Assembly: GCA_041397305.1 (NCBI GenBank)
Contig: JAWKWX010000003.1
Location: forward strand, 310,001 to 374,000
Direction: 5' to 3'
DNA: 64,000 nucleotides
Source: TMP-24 sp041397305
GTDB lineage: Bacteria; Pseudomonadota; Alphaproteobacteria; Rhodobacterales; Rhodobacteraceae
Part shown: positions 42,355 to 51,847 of the stretch, in pieces
How positions within the stretch are numbered: the stretch's first letter is position 1
Layout of the letters: each line of letters starts with the position of its first letter
Made by a program: the position numbers and the translations under genes
The notes under the pieces: generated by a model
The model's input: only the letters and a program-made list of their open reading frames with translations
Told to the model about the DNA's origin: nothing
Databases searched by the model: none

Positions 42355-43356
42355 ATGGCAGTGAAAGTGGCGATCAACGGGTTTGGCCGCATCGGACGCA
42401 ACGTGCTGCGCGGGATCATCGAAAGCGGGCGCAAGGATATCGAGGTGGTGGCGATCAACGATCTCGGCCCGGTCGAGACCAACGCCCACCTGTTGCGCTT
42501 CGATTCAGTCCATGGCCGTTTCCCCGCCGAAGTCACGACGACCGAAACCACCATCGACGTCGGCCGCGGCCCGATGGAGGTGAGCGCGATCCGGAATCCC
42601 GCCGACCTGCCCTGGAGCCACGTCGATGTCGTGCTGGAATGCACCGGCATCTTCACCTCGAAGGAAAAATGTCTGCCGCACCTGGAGAACGGATCAAAAC
42701 GTGTGCTGATCTCGGCCCCAGGCGAGGGCGCGGACAAGACCATCGTCTATGGCGTGAACCACGGGACATTGACCAGGGACGATATCGTCGTGTCGAACGC
42801 CTCCTGCACCACGAACTGCCTGTCGCCCGTGGCAAAGGTGCTGAACGAGGCGATCGGCATCGAAAAGGGGATGATGACCACCATCCATTCCTACACCGGC
42901 GACCAGCCGACGCTCGACACGATGCACAAGGATCTTTACCGCGCCCGCGCGGCGGCGCTGTCGATGATCCCGACCTCGACCGGAGCGGCCAAGGCCGTGG
43001 GGCTGGTGCTGCCGGAACTGAAAGGCAAGCTCGACGGGTTCGCGATCCGGGTGCCAACGCCCAATGTCTCGGTGGTCGACCTGAAATTCATCGCCAGGCG
43101 TGCGACCTCCGTCGAGGAAATCAACGCGGCCATCAAGGCGGCGGCGGAGGGGCCCCTGAAGGGCATTCTCGGCTATACGATGTTCAAGAATGTCTCGTCG
43201 GACTTCAATCATGACCCGCATTCCTCGGTCTTCCATATGGATCAGACCAAGGTGATGGACGGCACCTTCTGCTCGGTCCTGTCCTGGTACGACAATGAAT
43301 GGGGCTTCTCGAACCGGATGGCGGATACGGCCGTCGCCATGGGGCGGCTCATCTGA
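42355..43356 (+). CDS. gap: Glyceraldehyde-3-phosphate dehydrogenase 2 (NAD-dependent)
   Basis: A 333-residue type I GAPDH. INGFGRIGRNVLRG, the active Cys151 in SNASCTTNCLSPVAKV, and SWYDNEWGFSNRMAD are canonical. The residue at position 36 is aspartate (INDL), the NAD-specific form, unlike the paralogue upstream. It should be the glycolytic enzyme. The start has an AGGAGGCGGAG site. It has its own promoter-like region with a LacI-type site. Confidence 0.96.
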   Translation: MAVKVAINGFGRIGRNVLRGIIESGRKDIEVVAINDLGPVETNAHLLRFDSVHGRFPAEVTTTETTIDVGRGPMEVSAIRNPADLPWSHVDVVLECTGIFTSKEKCLPHLENGSKRVLISAPGEGADKTIVYGVNHGTLTRDDIVVSNASCTTNCLSPVAKVLNEAIGIEKGMMTTIHSYTGDQPTLDTMHKDLYRARAAALSMIPTSTGAAKAVGLVLPELKGKLDGFAIRVPTPNVSVVDLKFIARRATSVEEINAAIKAAAEGPLKGILGYTMFKNVSSDFNHDPHSSVFHMDQTKVMDGTFCSVLSWYDNEWGFSNRMADTAVAMGRLI

Positions 43357-43471
43357 GGCGCGGGGGCCCTCTTCGAGCTCTTGCGTGCTTTCGTCGGGCA
43401 TCAGAGCCAGGAGCGCACGCGAGGGCTCGACGAGCGGCCCCCTCGGCCCCTTTCATGCATAGACCGGCCCG

Positions 43472-44380
43472 ATGAAACGCGCAGTCAGCATCCTCGGCCT
43501 CATGACGGCGGTACTTCTGCTCATCGCCTGTGCGGCGCAATGGAAGAATTCCGGCGTCACGCCCCTGCCCGCGCCACCACCGGGAACGCTGAGGGTTGCG
43601 ACCCACAATGCCCATTACATCGCGCTCGACGCCGAGGATGGCCCCTGGTCGGTCGCGGGATGGGAGAAGCGGAAAGGCACCTTCGGCGCGGCTTTCCGCG
43701 CGCTCGACGCCGATGTCGTCGCCTATCAGGAGATGGAGAGCTTTTCACGCGGTGATGACGGATCGGTCAATCTGGCGCGCGACTACCTACTGGCCGAAAA
43801 TCCCGGCTACCGCGCGGCGGCATCGGGCGACTGGCACCACTTCCCCTCGACCCAGCCGATCTTCTACCGGACAGCGCGGCTGACCCTTCTGGATCAGGGC
43901 TGGTTCTTCTTCTCCGAAACGCCGGACCTGATCTATTCCCGCACCTTCGACGGTTCCTACCCCGCCTTCGCCTCCTGGGCGCGCCTTGCTCCGGTGGCCG
44001 GCGGCAAGCCCTTCACCGTCCTCAACCTGCATTTCGACTATTCGAGCCGCGAGAACCGCCGCCGCTCTGCCGCGCTGGTCCGCACGCGGATCGCGCCATG
44101 GCTGACGAAGGGCGAGCCGGTCATCCTTCTCGGCGATCTCAATGAGCGCGCGGGGTCAGCGATCATCAGGGACTTCGAGGCGCAGGGACTGGCCTTCGCG
44201 CAAACCTCGGGCGCCTCATACCATTTCAATCGCGGGATCAATCTGTTTTCCGCCATCGACCATATCGCGGTCGCGAACGGACCGGCCTTCGTCGGCCCGC
44301 CGGTGATCTTGAGGCAGAAGTTCGGCGGCCAGTGGCCTTCGGACCATTACCCGGTCGTGGCCGACATCACCTTGCCTTAG
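43472..44380 (+). CDS. Endonuclease/exonuclease/phosphatase-family lipoprotein
   Basis: A 302-residue protein with a lipoprotein signal: hydrophobic ILGLMTAVLLLIACAA, where LIAC fits a lipobox and Cys20 would be lipidated. The EEP fold follows: ATHNAHYI, YQEMESFS (metal-binding glutamate), LNLHFDYSS, LLGDLNERAG and SDHYPVVADI. Such proteins cut nucleic acids or phosphoesters outside the cytoplasmic membrane. The substrate is unknown. The 3' end overlaps that of coaD by 14 bases, convergent. Confidence 0.82.
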   Translation: MKRAVSILGLMTAVLLLIACAAQWKNSGVTPLPAPPPGTLRVATHNAHYIALDAEDGPWSVAGWEKRKGTFGAAFRALDADVVAYQEMESFSRGDDGSVNLARDYLLAENPGYRAAASGDWHHFPSTQPIFYRTARLTLLDQGWFFFSETPDLIYSRTFDGSYPAFASWARLAPVAGGKPFTVLNLHFDYSSRENRRRSAALVRTRIAPWLTKGEPVILLGDLNERAGSAIIRDFEAQGLAFAQTSGASYHFNRGINLFSAIDHIAVANGPAFVGPPVILRQKFGGQWPSDHYPVVADITLP

Positions 44381-44873
44381 TCTGCCCGAACCGCGCGACA
44401 AGCGCGTCCCGCACCGGCGGCGTCACGAAGCGCGACACATTGCCGCCGAGCCGCGCGATCTCCTTCACCAGCTTCGAGGCAATGGCCTGCCGCCGCGCGT
44501 CGGCCATTAGGAATACGGTCTCGACCGAATCGTCCATCGCCCGGTTCATGCCGACCATCTGGAATTCATATTCGAAATCGGCCACCGCGCGGAGGCCCCG
44601 CACGATGACACTGGCGCCCACGTCGCGCGCGCAGTCGATCAACAGATTCTCGAACGGATGCACCACGATCTCGCCACCGGTCTTGGCAATGATCGCGGCG
44701 CATTCCGCCTCGACCATCGCCACGCGCTCCTCAAGCGTGAAAAGCGGCCCCTTGTCGCGGTTGATGGCGACGCCGATCACCAGCCGATCGACCAGCGCCA
44801 TCGCACGCTGGATGATGTCGGTATGACCCAGCGTGATCGGATCGAACGTGCCGGGATAAAGGCCGATGCGCAT
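44367..44873 (-). CDS. coaD: Phosphopantetheine adenylyltransferase
   Basis: A 168-residue adenylyltransferase that makes dephospho-CoA from 4'-phosphopantetheine in CoA synthesis. RIGLYPGTFDPITLGHTDII carries the TxGH nucleotide motif; LRAVADFEYEFQMVGMNR and the late KLVKEIARLGG complete the family signature. Start 44873 follows GGGAGG. It overlaps the endonuclease-family gene end to end. Confidence 0.96.
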   Translation of the reverse strand: MRIGLYPGTFDPITLGHTDIIQRAMALVDRLVIGVAINRDKGPLFTLEERVAMVEAECAAIIAKTGGEIVVHPFENLLIDCARDVGASVIVRGLRAVADFEYEFQMVGMNRAMDDSVETVFLMADARRQAIASKLVKEIARLGGNVSRFVTPPVRDALVARFGQTKAR

Positions 44874-44944
44874 GGGGACCTCCCTTTTGGCGGGCACGCA
44901 ACATTATTGCGCGAGGAATTGCAAGGCCCCGCTGCGATGCGACG

Positions 44945-45379
44945 TCAATTGCCCATGATCATTCCGGCGAGCGCATCCTTCTCCATCGCCAGTTCCGAAA
45001 GCCGCGCCGCGACCACGTCGCCGATCGAGATGATGCCCACCATCTTGCCATCCTGGATCACCGGCATATGGCGGAAGCGCCCGGTGGTCATCTTTTCCAG
45101 AACGCTGTCGGTGCTGTCGTCGGGCGTGCAGCTCACGATGTTGCGGGTCATCATCGTATCGACCTTGTCGGTCAGGCAGGCCCCGCCCCGGCGCCCGACG
45201 TCGCGCACGATGTCGCGTTCCGACAGGATGCCGAGGGGCGCCTTGCCGTCGGACGAAACGATCACCGCACCAATGCGCCGCTCCGCCAGAAGCCGCGCCG
45301 CGTCGGCGACGCTCGTCCCCGGCTGGACCGTGATCACCGCACCCTGAGGCTTGGAGCGGAGTATCTGGTGGACCTGCAT
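44945..45379 (-). CDS. CBS domain protein
   Basis: A 144-residue protein made of two CBS motifs, which bind adenosyl ligands: VITVQPGTSVADAARLLAE with LGILSERDIVRDV, then TRNIVSCTPDDSTDSVLEKM with VGIISIGDVVAAR. No other domain is present. These stand-alone CBS proteins often regulate a partner; none is evident here. Confidence 0.87.
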   Translation of the reverse strand: MQVHQILRSKPQGAVITVQPGTSVADAARLLAERRIGAVIVSSDGKAPLGILSERDIVRDVGRRGGACLTDKVDTMMTRNIVSCTPDDSTDSVLEKMTTGRFRHMPVIQDGKMVGIISIGDVVAARLSELAMEKDALAGMIMGN

Positions 45380-45465
45380 GGGCGAACCTCCTCATTGCAA
45401 AGCGCTTTTCTGGTTCAAGCGTCCTCCGGGATGGCCCCGTCTGTCAAGCGTCTGTCAAGCACCTG

Positions 45466-46353
45466 TCACGCCTGCGCCTCAAGCCGCGCCACCTCCTTGC
45501 GCAAACCGGACACCAGAGCCTCGGCAAACCGGTTCAACCGGTCCGAGCGGCGGTCGTCGAGATGGCGGATGAGGTAGAAGGAGCGGATGAGGGAAATCTC
45601 ATCGGTCAGAAGCCGCGTCACCTCTGGCGCGGTCGGCACGGCGAAATCATGGACGATCGCCACGCCCGCGCCCGCCCGCACCCAGTTGAACTGGACCGAC
45701 ACGGAATTGGAGGCGAGCGGAACCACCTCCGCCCCGATTTCCGCCAGATAATCCAGTTCCTTGTCGAAGATCATGTCGGGGATATAGCCGATGATCCGCC
45801 GCCCCTTCAGATCCTCGCGGCCGCGGATCGGGCCGGTGCGGGCCAGATAATTCTTCGCCGCGGCGAGATGCAGGCGGTAATCGGTGATCTTCTGTACCGA
45901 CAACCGCCCCGCCAAAGGTGCCGAAACCGAGATCGCCATGTCGGCCTCGCGTTTGGACAGGTTGAAGACCCGCGGCAGTGCCACGATCTGCACCTCAAGC
46001 CCCGGATTGTCGTCGCAGATCTTGGCCATCACCTGTGGCAGAAGATAGTTCGCGCAACCATCCGGCGCGCCGATGCGGATCTGGCCGCTCAGGCCCTCCG
46101 GTCCGCGCAGGGCCTCCGCCGCGCCCGCAAAGGCGCCCTCCGCCCGCTCGGCATGCGGCACCAGTCGCGCGCCCTCTCCGGTCAGGACATAGCCTTGCGG
46201 CGACTTCACGAACAGCCGCGCCCCGACGGCTTCCTCCAGCCGGGCGATGCGGCGTCCGACCGTCGCCGGGTCGACCTTCAGAAGCCTGCCCGCCGCCGAC
46301 AGGCTCTCCGTACGTGCCACAGCGAGGAATATGCGAAGATCGTCCCAGTCCAT
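45466..46353 (-). CDS. LysR family regulator divergent from mmsA
   Basis: A 295-residue LysR regulator. The helix-turn-helix is in LRIFLAVARTESLSAAGRLL and VDPATVGRRIARLEE; the effector-binding half follows. The start 46353 follows GAGGAGG; the frame extends further to 46440 without support. It faces mmsA across a 164-base gap containing a dyad, so it is a candidate mmsA regulator. Confidence 0.87.
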   Translation of the reverse strand: MDWDDLRIFLAVARTESLSAAGRLLKVDPATVGRRIARLEEAVGARLFVKSPQGYVLTGEGARLVPHAERAEGAFAGAAEALRGPEGLSGQIRIGAPDGCANYLLPQVMAKICDDNPGLEVQIVALPRVFNLSKREADMAISVSAPLAGRLSVQKITDYRLHLAAAKNYLARTGPIRGREDLKGRRIIGYIPDMIFDKELDYLAEIGAEVVPLASNSVSVQFNWVRAGAGVAIVHDFAVPTAPEVTRLLTDEISLIRSFYLIRHLDDRRSDRLNRFAEALVSGLRKEVARLEAQA

Positions 46354-46426
46354 CCCGCCTCCTCGGGCCCTTCGTTCCTCGTGGTCCCCGCCACGGAGCG
46401 CACGCCGTGCGACGGCGAGGTGAGTA

Positions 46427-46440
46427 TTGCAAAAACGCAA
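46427..46440. promoter_or_regulatory. Candidate LysR dyad upstream of mmsA
   Basis: TTGC-N6-GCAA lies 77 bases before the mmsA start in the divergent gap. It is a plausible LysR recognition site. Confidence 0.35.
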
Positions 46441-46517
46441 AACACTTTTGAAATACTTCCTCTGTTTTCAGCATTTCCGCAAGGCTATCCTGACGGCGAA
46501 GAACAAGGAGGATTCCG

Positions 46518-48020
46518 ATGAAAGAGATCGGCCACTGGATCAACGGCAAACATGTGAAAGGCACGTCGGGGCGCTTTGCCGACGTGTTCAACCCCGCCAC
46601 CGGCGAAGTTCAGGCCAGGGTCGCGCTCGCGTCCAGGGCCGAACTGGATGCCGCTGCCGCCGACGCGGCGAAAGCCCAGGTGAAATGGGGCGCCACCAAC
46701 CCGCAGCGTCGCGCACGGGTGATGATGGAATTCGTGCGCCTTCTCAACCGCGACATGGACAAGCTGGCCGAGGCGCTGTCGTCCGAGCATGGCAAGACCA
46801 TCCCCGACGCCAAGGGCGACATCCAGCGCGGGCTTGAGGTGATCGAGTTCTGCATCGGCGCGCCGCAGATGCTGAAGGGCGAATTCACCGACAGCGCCGG
46901 ACCCGGCATCGACATGTATTCCATGCGCCAGCCTGTGGGCGTGGCCGCCGGGATCACGCCCTTCAACTTCCCCGCCATGATCCCGATGTGGAAGATGGGC
47001 CCCGCGCTCGCCTGCGGCAATGCCTTCATCCTCAAGCCGTCCGAGCGTGACCCGTCGGTCCCGCTGATGCTGGCGGAACTGATGCAGGAAGCGGGCCTGC
47101 CCGACGGCGTGCTGCAGGTGGTCAACGGCGACAAGGAATCGGTCGACGCCATCCTCGACAACCCGCAGATCGGGGCGATCGGCTTTGTCGGCTCCACGCC
47201 CATCGCAGAATACATCTACGGTCGCGGCTGTTCGAACGGCAAGCGTGTCCAGTGTTTCGGCGGCGCGAAGAACCACATGATCATCATGCCGGACGCCGAC
47301 ATGGACCAGGCCGCCGACGCGCTGGTGGGCGCGGGCTATGGCGCGGCGGGCGAACGCTGCATGGCGATCTCGGTTGCGCTGCCGGTGGGCGACAAGACGG
47401 CCGATGCGCTGATCGAAAAGCTGGTGCCGCGGATCGAGAAGCTGAAGGTCGCGCCCTATACCGCCGGCAACGATGTGGACTATGGCCCGGTCGTCACCGC
47501 CGCCGCCAAGGCCAACATCCTGAAGCTGGTGGAATCGGGCGTCGCCCAGGGCGCGAAGCTTGTGGTCGATGGCCGCGGCTTCAGCCTGCAGGGCTACGAG
47601 AACGGCTTTTTCGTGGGCCCGCACCTCTTTGACCATGTCACGACCGACATGGACATCTACAAGAAGGAGATCTTCGGACCTGTGCTTTCGACCGTGCGCT
47701 GCAAGAGCTATGAGGAAGCGCTCGGCCATGCCATGGACCACGAATACGGCAACGGCACCGCGATCTTCACCCGCGACGGCGATACGGCGCGCGACTTCGC
47801 GAACCGCGTGAATGTCGGCATGATCGGCATCAACGTTCCGATCCCGGTGCCGCTCGCCTATCACACGTTCGGCGGTTGGAAGAAGTCGGCCTTCGGTGAC
47901 CTCAACCAGCATGGGCCGGACGCTTTCCGCTTCTACACGCGGACGAAGACCATCACCTCGCGCCAGTCTCTCCGCATCAAGGAAGGTGCCGCCTTCTTCA
48001 ACTTCAAGCAGATGGACTGA
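46518..48020 (+). CDS. mmsA: CoA-acylating methylmalonate-semialdehyde dehydrogenase
   Basis: A 500-residue aldehyde dehydrogenase that turns methylmalonate semialdehyde into propionyl-CoA in valine breakdown. GVAAGITPFNFPAMIPMWKM and FVGSTPIAEYIYGRG are the cofactor region; the catalytic cysteine is in GAAGERCMAISVALPVG. Intact and full length. An AAGGAGG ribosome site precedes the ATG. It is the last undamaged gene before the corrupted right end. Confidence 0.95.
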   Translation: MKEIGHWINGKHVKGTSGRFADVFNPATGEVQARVALASRAELDAAAADAAKAQVKWGATNPQRRARVMMEFVRLLNRDMDKLAEALSSEHGKTIPDAKGDIQRGLEVIEFCIGAPQMLKGEFTDSAGPGIDMYSMRQPVGVAAGITPFNFPAMIPMWKMGPALACGNAFILKPSERDPSVPLMLAELMQEAGLPDGVLQVVNGDKESVDAILDNPQIGAIGFVGSTPIAEYIYGRGCSNGKRVQCFGGAKNHMIIMPDADMDQAADALVGAGYGAAGERCMAISVALPVGDKTADALIEKLVPRIEKLKVAPYTAGNDVDYGPVVTAAAKANILKLVESGVAQGAKLVVDGRGFSLQGYENGFFVGPHLFDHVTTDMDIYKKEIFGPVLSTVRCKSYEEALGHAMDHEYGNGTAIFTRDGDTARDFANRVNVGMIGINVPIPVPLAYHTFGGWKKSAFGDLNQHGPDAFRFYTRTKTITSRQSLRIKEGAAFFNFKQMD

Positions 48021-48083
48021 CCGGTCCTTGCGACGGAGACGGAAAGGCGGCCAGATGGCTGCCCTTTGCTGTTTCAAGGATCC

Positions 48084-48711
48084 TCAGGCCCCGCGGCGCC
48101 TGCGAAGCAGCCCCAACCCGCCAAGACCGGCGAGAAGGGCAGCGCCCGCCGCCGGAAGCGCGCACCGGCGCATGTCGGGGAAGCTTACGGTGATCGAACT
48201 CAGATAATATTCGGAAAACCCCCAATAGGCGCCGATCCCTGAAAGTCAGGCGGTCTGCGGCGTCGGGAAAAGATAATCTGCGCTGGCCTGCAGATCGAGG
48301 TATTGGATGGTCGTGGCCACCGTTGCCGGTGAACAGATCGAAAAAGTCACCGGCCGCGACGGTGCTGGGCGTGAAGCTGACTGACAGGAGCGTCACCGCC
48401 CGACTGAAGGTGAAAAGCGCCAGTTCGTTGAGCCCGACCTGTCGATCTGATTGTTCGTATCGCCGGGCGAACGAATGTTTCGCTACACGGTGCCTGCGAA
48501 AGTGCGCACCTGCGCCGTGCCGTTGATGGTATTGAATTGCTGTAGGTCGCCCCCGAGGCAGCCATGCCGAGACCGGAAGCGCTGTAGTTCAGCACGTTCA
48601 GCCAAGGAGCGCCGCCTGATTGGGTCAGGTCGAATGTCACAGTACCGCAGCGGCCGGGCAGGCGAACGCGCAAAGGGCGAGAGCTGACAGAATATTGCTG
48701 TGCTTGGTCAA
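48084..48711 (-). pseudogene. VPLPA/PEP-CTERM-type exported protein 1 (frame-disrupted)
   Basis: Pieces in several frames join into one exported protein: an N-terminal signal segment (TKHSNILSALALCAFA, after an AAGGA site and a TTG start), VTFDLTQSGGAPWLNVLNYS, FSEYYLSSITVSFPDM, and a sorting tail ALPAAGAALLAGLGG followed by LLRRRRGA. The first nonsense codon is at 48246-48248 and frame changes follow near 48320 and beyond. Function is unknown. The breaks resemble sequence errors, as in all genes from here on. Confidence 0.6.
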
Positions 48712-48743
48712 ATGTATTTCCTTCAAATGGGCCGACGCGTGGT

Positions 48744-49385
48744 TTACCGCGCCGGTTGCGGGTATTCTGCGGCAGCGGGCGCGCCGCCGCGCCGCACGAG
48801 ACCAAGGCCGCCGAGACCGGCGATCAGCAGGAACCCATAAGTGAGCAGCCGGAACGCGGCCGGGATGTAGAGACGATCAGGACATGGCCATTGCTGTGGA
48901 GTCTGGTTGCCCGCCGCAAGGCTGCCGTTGGCAAAGCCGAAGATCGCGCCTGCGAGCCCGAGATGACAACCTGATTGCCCCCCTGCGCCTGCAGGATCAC
49001 CGGTGCCATCCAGTTGAGATTGCCCCACTGGAACGGCGCGGCGATCGAGCCGTTCACAAGGCCCATGGCCGTCCCGGTCGCCCCAGTTGCGGCCAGCGTG
49101 AAATCGGCGAAAAGCGCGCGGTGTCAGGTCATCCGGATCGACCTTGTTTGCACCATCGACCAGATGTCGAAGAGGTTGATCACCTGCGACTGGCCGAGCG
49201 AGGTTCAGCGAAAAGGAGCCGCTCGTCGTGCTGGTGCCGATCTGCAGGCCGGGGTCGACCACGCTAGGCGGGGCCGGACAGGCTGGTCGCCTGGATGGTT
49301 GCGGCCAGGCTTGCAGCACCGGTCATCAGCGTCATTGCAGCGGCAACAGCCGCCGCGCGTGTGCGATCGTCAGGACTTTGGCCAT
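48744..49385 (-). pseudogene. VPLPA/PEP-CTERM-type exported protein 2 (frame-disrupted)
   Basis: Fragments include a signal-like AAMTLMTGAASLAATIQATS, QIGTSTTSGSFSLNLA, NLFDIW, APFQWGNLNWMAPVILQAQG and a tail LLTYGFLLIAGLGGLGLVRR. The order and tail fit a sorted surface protein, a paralogue of the preceding one. A GGAG site lies before the ATG. Several frame changes occur. Confidence 0.55.
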
Positions 49386-49842
49386 GATCTACTCCACCAC
49401 CATTCAGATCCCTCCGCCGGGCGGAGAGCACCAGGGGTCAACCTGCCCGGCGTTTACGACCTGTTAAGGAAGATTTCGTGGCGGCATTGAGAATTCCTCC
49501 TTGTTTTCCTGCACTGTACCCGTCCTGCGGGCTCCTGGCTCCAGCGAGTTCGAGCGCTTGGAAGGCCGCACTTCTTCGGCGCGAATCCAGGGGCACACCG
49601 CTCTTCGGCCACCAGATCGAGGCTCGGCCCGCTAATTGTTGCCTAATGATTGCCAGTTGGGACGATTTATCGCGTTGTTTCAGCCGATCCGCACCCTGCC
49701 CCACCGTTTGAGCGAGATAAGGATTCTGTTGCTGGGATGGCGCAATCGTGGCATGAATAAGGCATTCCAGCCAATTTATGGCAGGTCGTTTTCGGCTTGG
49801 GCGGTGGGGACATCCAAAGCCATTTGGTGCAAAGGGACTATC
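49386..49842. other. Intergenic region between diverging exported-protein genes
   Basis: A 457-base gap that holds the start regions of both flanking genes. I see no tRNA, small gene or clear operator in it. Ribosome sites lie at either end; the middle looks non-coding. Confidence 0.5.
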
Positions 49843-50461
49843 ATGTTCAATTCATCAAGACCCTGCGCGCAGGCTGCGGGCGTGATCGCGGTCTGACGAT
49901 GCGGGTTCGCCGCATCCGGCGCGTCGACGACGATCAGCGATCCAATATCTCACCGGCACCAACCTCGGCCAGACCACGTTAGCCTTGGCAGCCACGCAGA
50001 GGCAACAACAATGTCGATATGGTCTTTACCAACACCGGCATCGTCGGTGGCTCGAGCACCTTCGATACCGCGCTGCAGATGATGTACAACGGCTCGACGG
50101 CGGGCATCAGCCTCCTGTGTCGGCAGCGTCAACGTATCGAAGCTTCACGCTCGGCGGCGGCATCGGCCCCTACAACCCGTGGGATCTGGTGGTGAACTGG
50201 GCGACATCGAACAGGAACAATGGCGCGCTGCGCCTGAACGTCGGCGAGTTCGGCCTTCACGCTGTCGGAGCGCAGCTCTCGAACCTGTTCTTCGGCAGCG
50301 GCAGCGGTTCGAACCCGTCGGCGATGATCCATGGGGCCTGACCGGCAGCGGCTCGACCAAGTGCAGGCCGAGCCCGGTCCCGGTTCCAGCGGCGGGCCTT
50401 CTGCTGTTCGGCGCACTCGGTGGCCTCCGGCGTGGCGGCCCGGCGTCGCAAGGCGGCCTGA
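49843..50461 (+). pseudogene. VPLPA/PEP-CTERM-type exported protein 3 (frame-disrupted)
   Basis: Reading across frames gives TGTNLGQTT, NNNVDMVFTNTGIVGGSSTF, NPWDLVVNWATSNRNNGALR, LNVGEFGLHAVGAQLSNLFF, then the sorting tail PSPVPVPAAGLLLFGALGGL and AARRRKAA. The ATG at 49843 follows AAGGGAC. This is the third sorted protein in a cluster and is followed by a terminator. Confidence 0.6.
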
Positions 50462-50478
50462 GGAAGCTCAAGTTCGGC

Positions 50479-50504
50479 AAAGGGCGGGCGTCAGGCCCGC
50501 CTTT
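50479..50504 (+). terminator. Hairpin terminator after exported protein 3
   Basis: AAAGGGCGGGC pairs with GCCCGCCTTT (one bulged G) and the T-rich stretch TTTGTCTTT follows. It fits the end of the preceding gene. Confidence 0.65.
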
Positions 50505-50649
50505 GTCTTTGGCAACTTCGACGGTGTGGCTGGGTTCCGCCGATACTCGCCCCCGCAGCGACCATCCCCGCGCGGGACCGTGGAACCCGGCACGCGGACT
50601 GCGGTATTCAGGACAGACAGGACCCGCTGCCAGAGAACCGGAGTACCCC

Positions 50650-50984
50650 GTGTCGCCGAAACGATTTGTCCTGACGTACAAGCACCTGTACTTCTGACCC
50701 TGTCCGCCCAGGGCGCGCTGGCCGACAAGGCCATTGCCCTCCAAGCCTGGCCAAGAAAGGCCGTGCCGTGCGTCCCGCCTGGCCTTGCCCGAAAGGCGTG
50801 CGCCGGTGGGATCAGGGCGACTATGTCGGTGACGAGGATTATCACCGCATCCGCTATCCGGACCGCTACGGCCTGCCACCGCGCCCCCGGCCAGCGCTAT
50901 CTCATCGTCAGGAACCGGATCATGGTGGTGGACGAGGCGACCTACACTGTCGTCACTGTCCTCAATGCCATCGACGCCATCTGA
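50650..50984 (+). pseudogene. RcnB-like periplasmic protein (frame-disrupted)
   Basis: Pieces give a signal-like LTLSAQGALADKA, the charged WDQGDYVGDEDYHRIRYPDR and the tail GQRYLIVRNRIMVVDEATYT plus VVTVLNAIDAI. The tail resembles RcnB-family proteins, small periplasmic proteins. Metal homeostasis is known for only one member. At least two frame changes occur. Confidence 0.5.
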
Positions 50985-51477
50985 CTGACCCTGCCGGTCA
51001 CGGCTGGACTGACGGCGCTGCCGCACTTGGCGGCCTCGACGCGGGAAAGCCGGGTCGCCCTTGCGCCCTGCCAGTTCACGGACAGTCCGAAAGACACAGT
51101 CCCTGTCCACCGGGCGGGCGGTCGCCGTGACCGATGTCTGCGGCAGTGGAGCAAGGGTTGGTGACCTCGTCACCGAAAGACGCCCGCAGGCGCGATCATC
51201 GCCTCTGACAGATGAACGGGAGGAGGCTGGGATGTTCCAGGACCAATGCTCTCCGCATCCCGGACCGCGCAATCCACATCCTGCCCGGCCCTGCACTGAT
51301 TGCTCCGGAGCGCCGCGCCGGATCCTGCCTGTCCTCGCGCGGCCGGGACCCGCGCGGACCTGTCCGCCCTATTCTCCTCGGCACCAGTACACTCCGCTGA
51401 AGTGTCAAGGCGTCCCGCCGAACTGACATCGCCGCAAACCGCGGACCAGAGACGCCGGGGCGTAGCCTGTCCCTGCC
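50985..51477. other. Region without supportable gene
   Basis: Several short frames exist on both strands, but none has a recognisable domain, ribosome site or consistent codon use. Since the flanking sequence is corrupted, a real gene might be hidden here. Confidence 0.4.
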
Positions 51478-51847
51478 CTAGCGACGACCGATCCTGCCGA
51501 GATGGGTGTCATGGAAGCCGCTCGGCTCTTTCAGCCCATATCCGAGCATCCGGTCGAAGCCGACATGGGCGATCCAGATCAGGCCCAGGTCGGTGATCGT
51601 CACCGGCAGGCCGAACGCATGCCCGGCGCCGCCAAGGATCAGCCCGCCCGCATAAAGATGCGCGCCATTGTAGAAAAGCGCACGCGAGGCGCGGCCCCCG
51701 CAGCAGCACCGATGATCGCCAGACGGGCAACAGGCACCAGGACTGCCACAGCCACCAGGGCCACCCCGGCGCATGCGCCCAGAGCCAAAGCGCCGCTCCG
51801 ACGAAGACCAGCGCGCCTTCCAGTTTCTGCCAGGCTGTCGCCGTCAC
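51478..51847 (-). pseudogene. DUF4260 membrane protein (frame-disrupted)
   Basis: The end, LGLIWIAHVGFDRMLGYGLK and HDTHLGRIG, and the hydrophobic segments ALVFVGAALWLWAHAPGW and ALFYNGAHLYAGGLILGGAG match DUF4260, small membrane proteins of unknown function. The GTG at 51847 overlaps the uvrA stop as GTGA, so it is the next gene of a uvrA transcript. At least one frame change lies near 51690-51770. Confidence 0.65.

Noticed and set aside
50985..51477. Small frames between the RcnB-like and DUF4260 genes
   Set aside because: No ribosome site, domain or codon signal, and the sequence quality here is poor.
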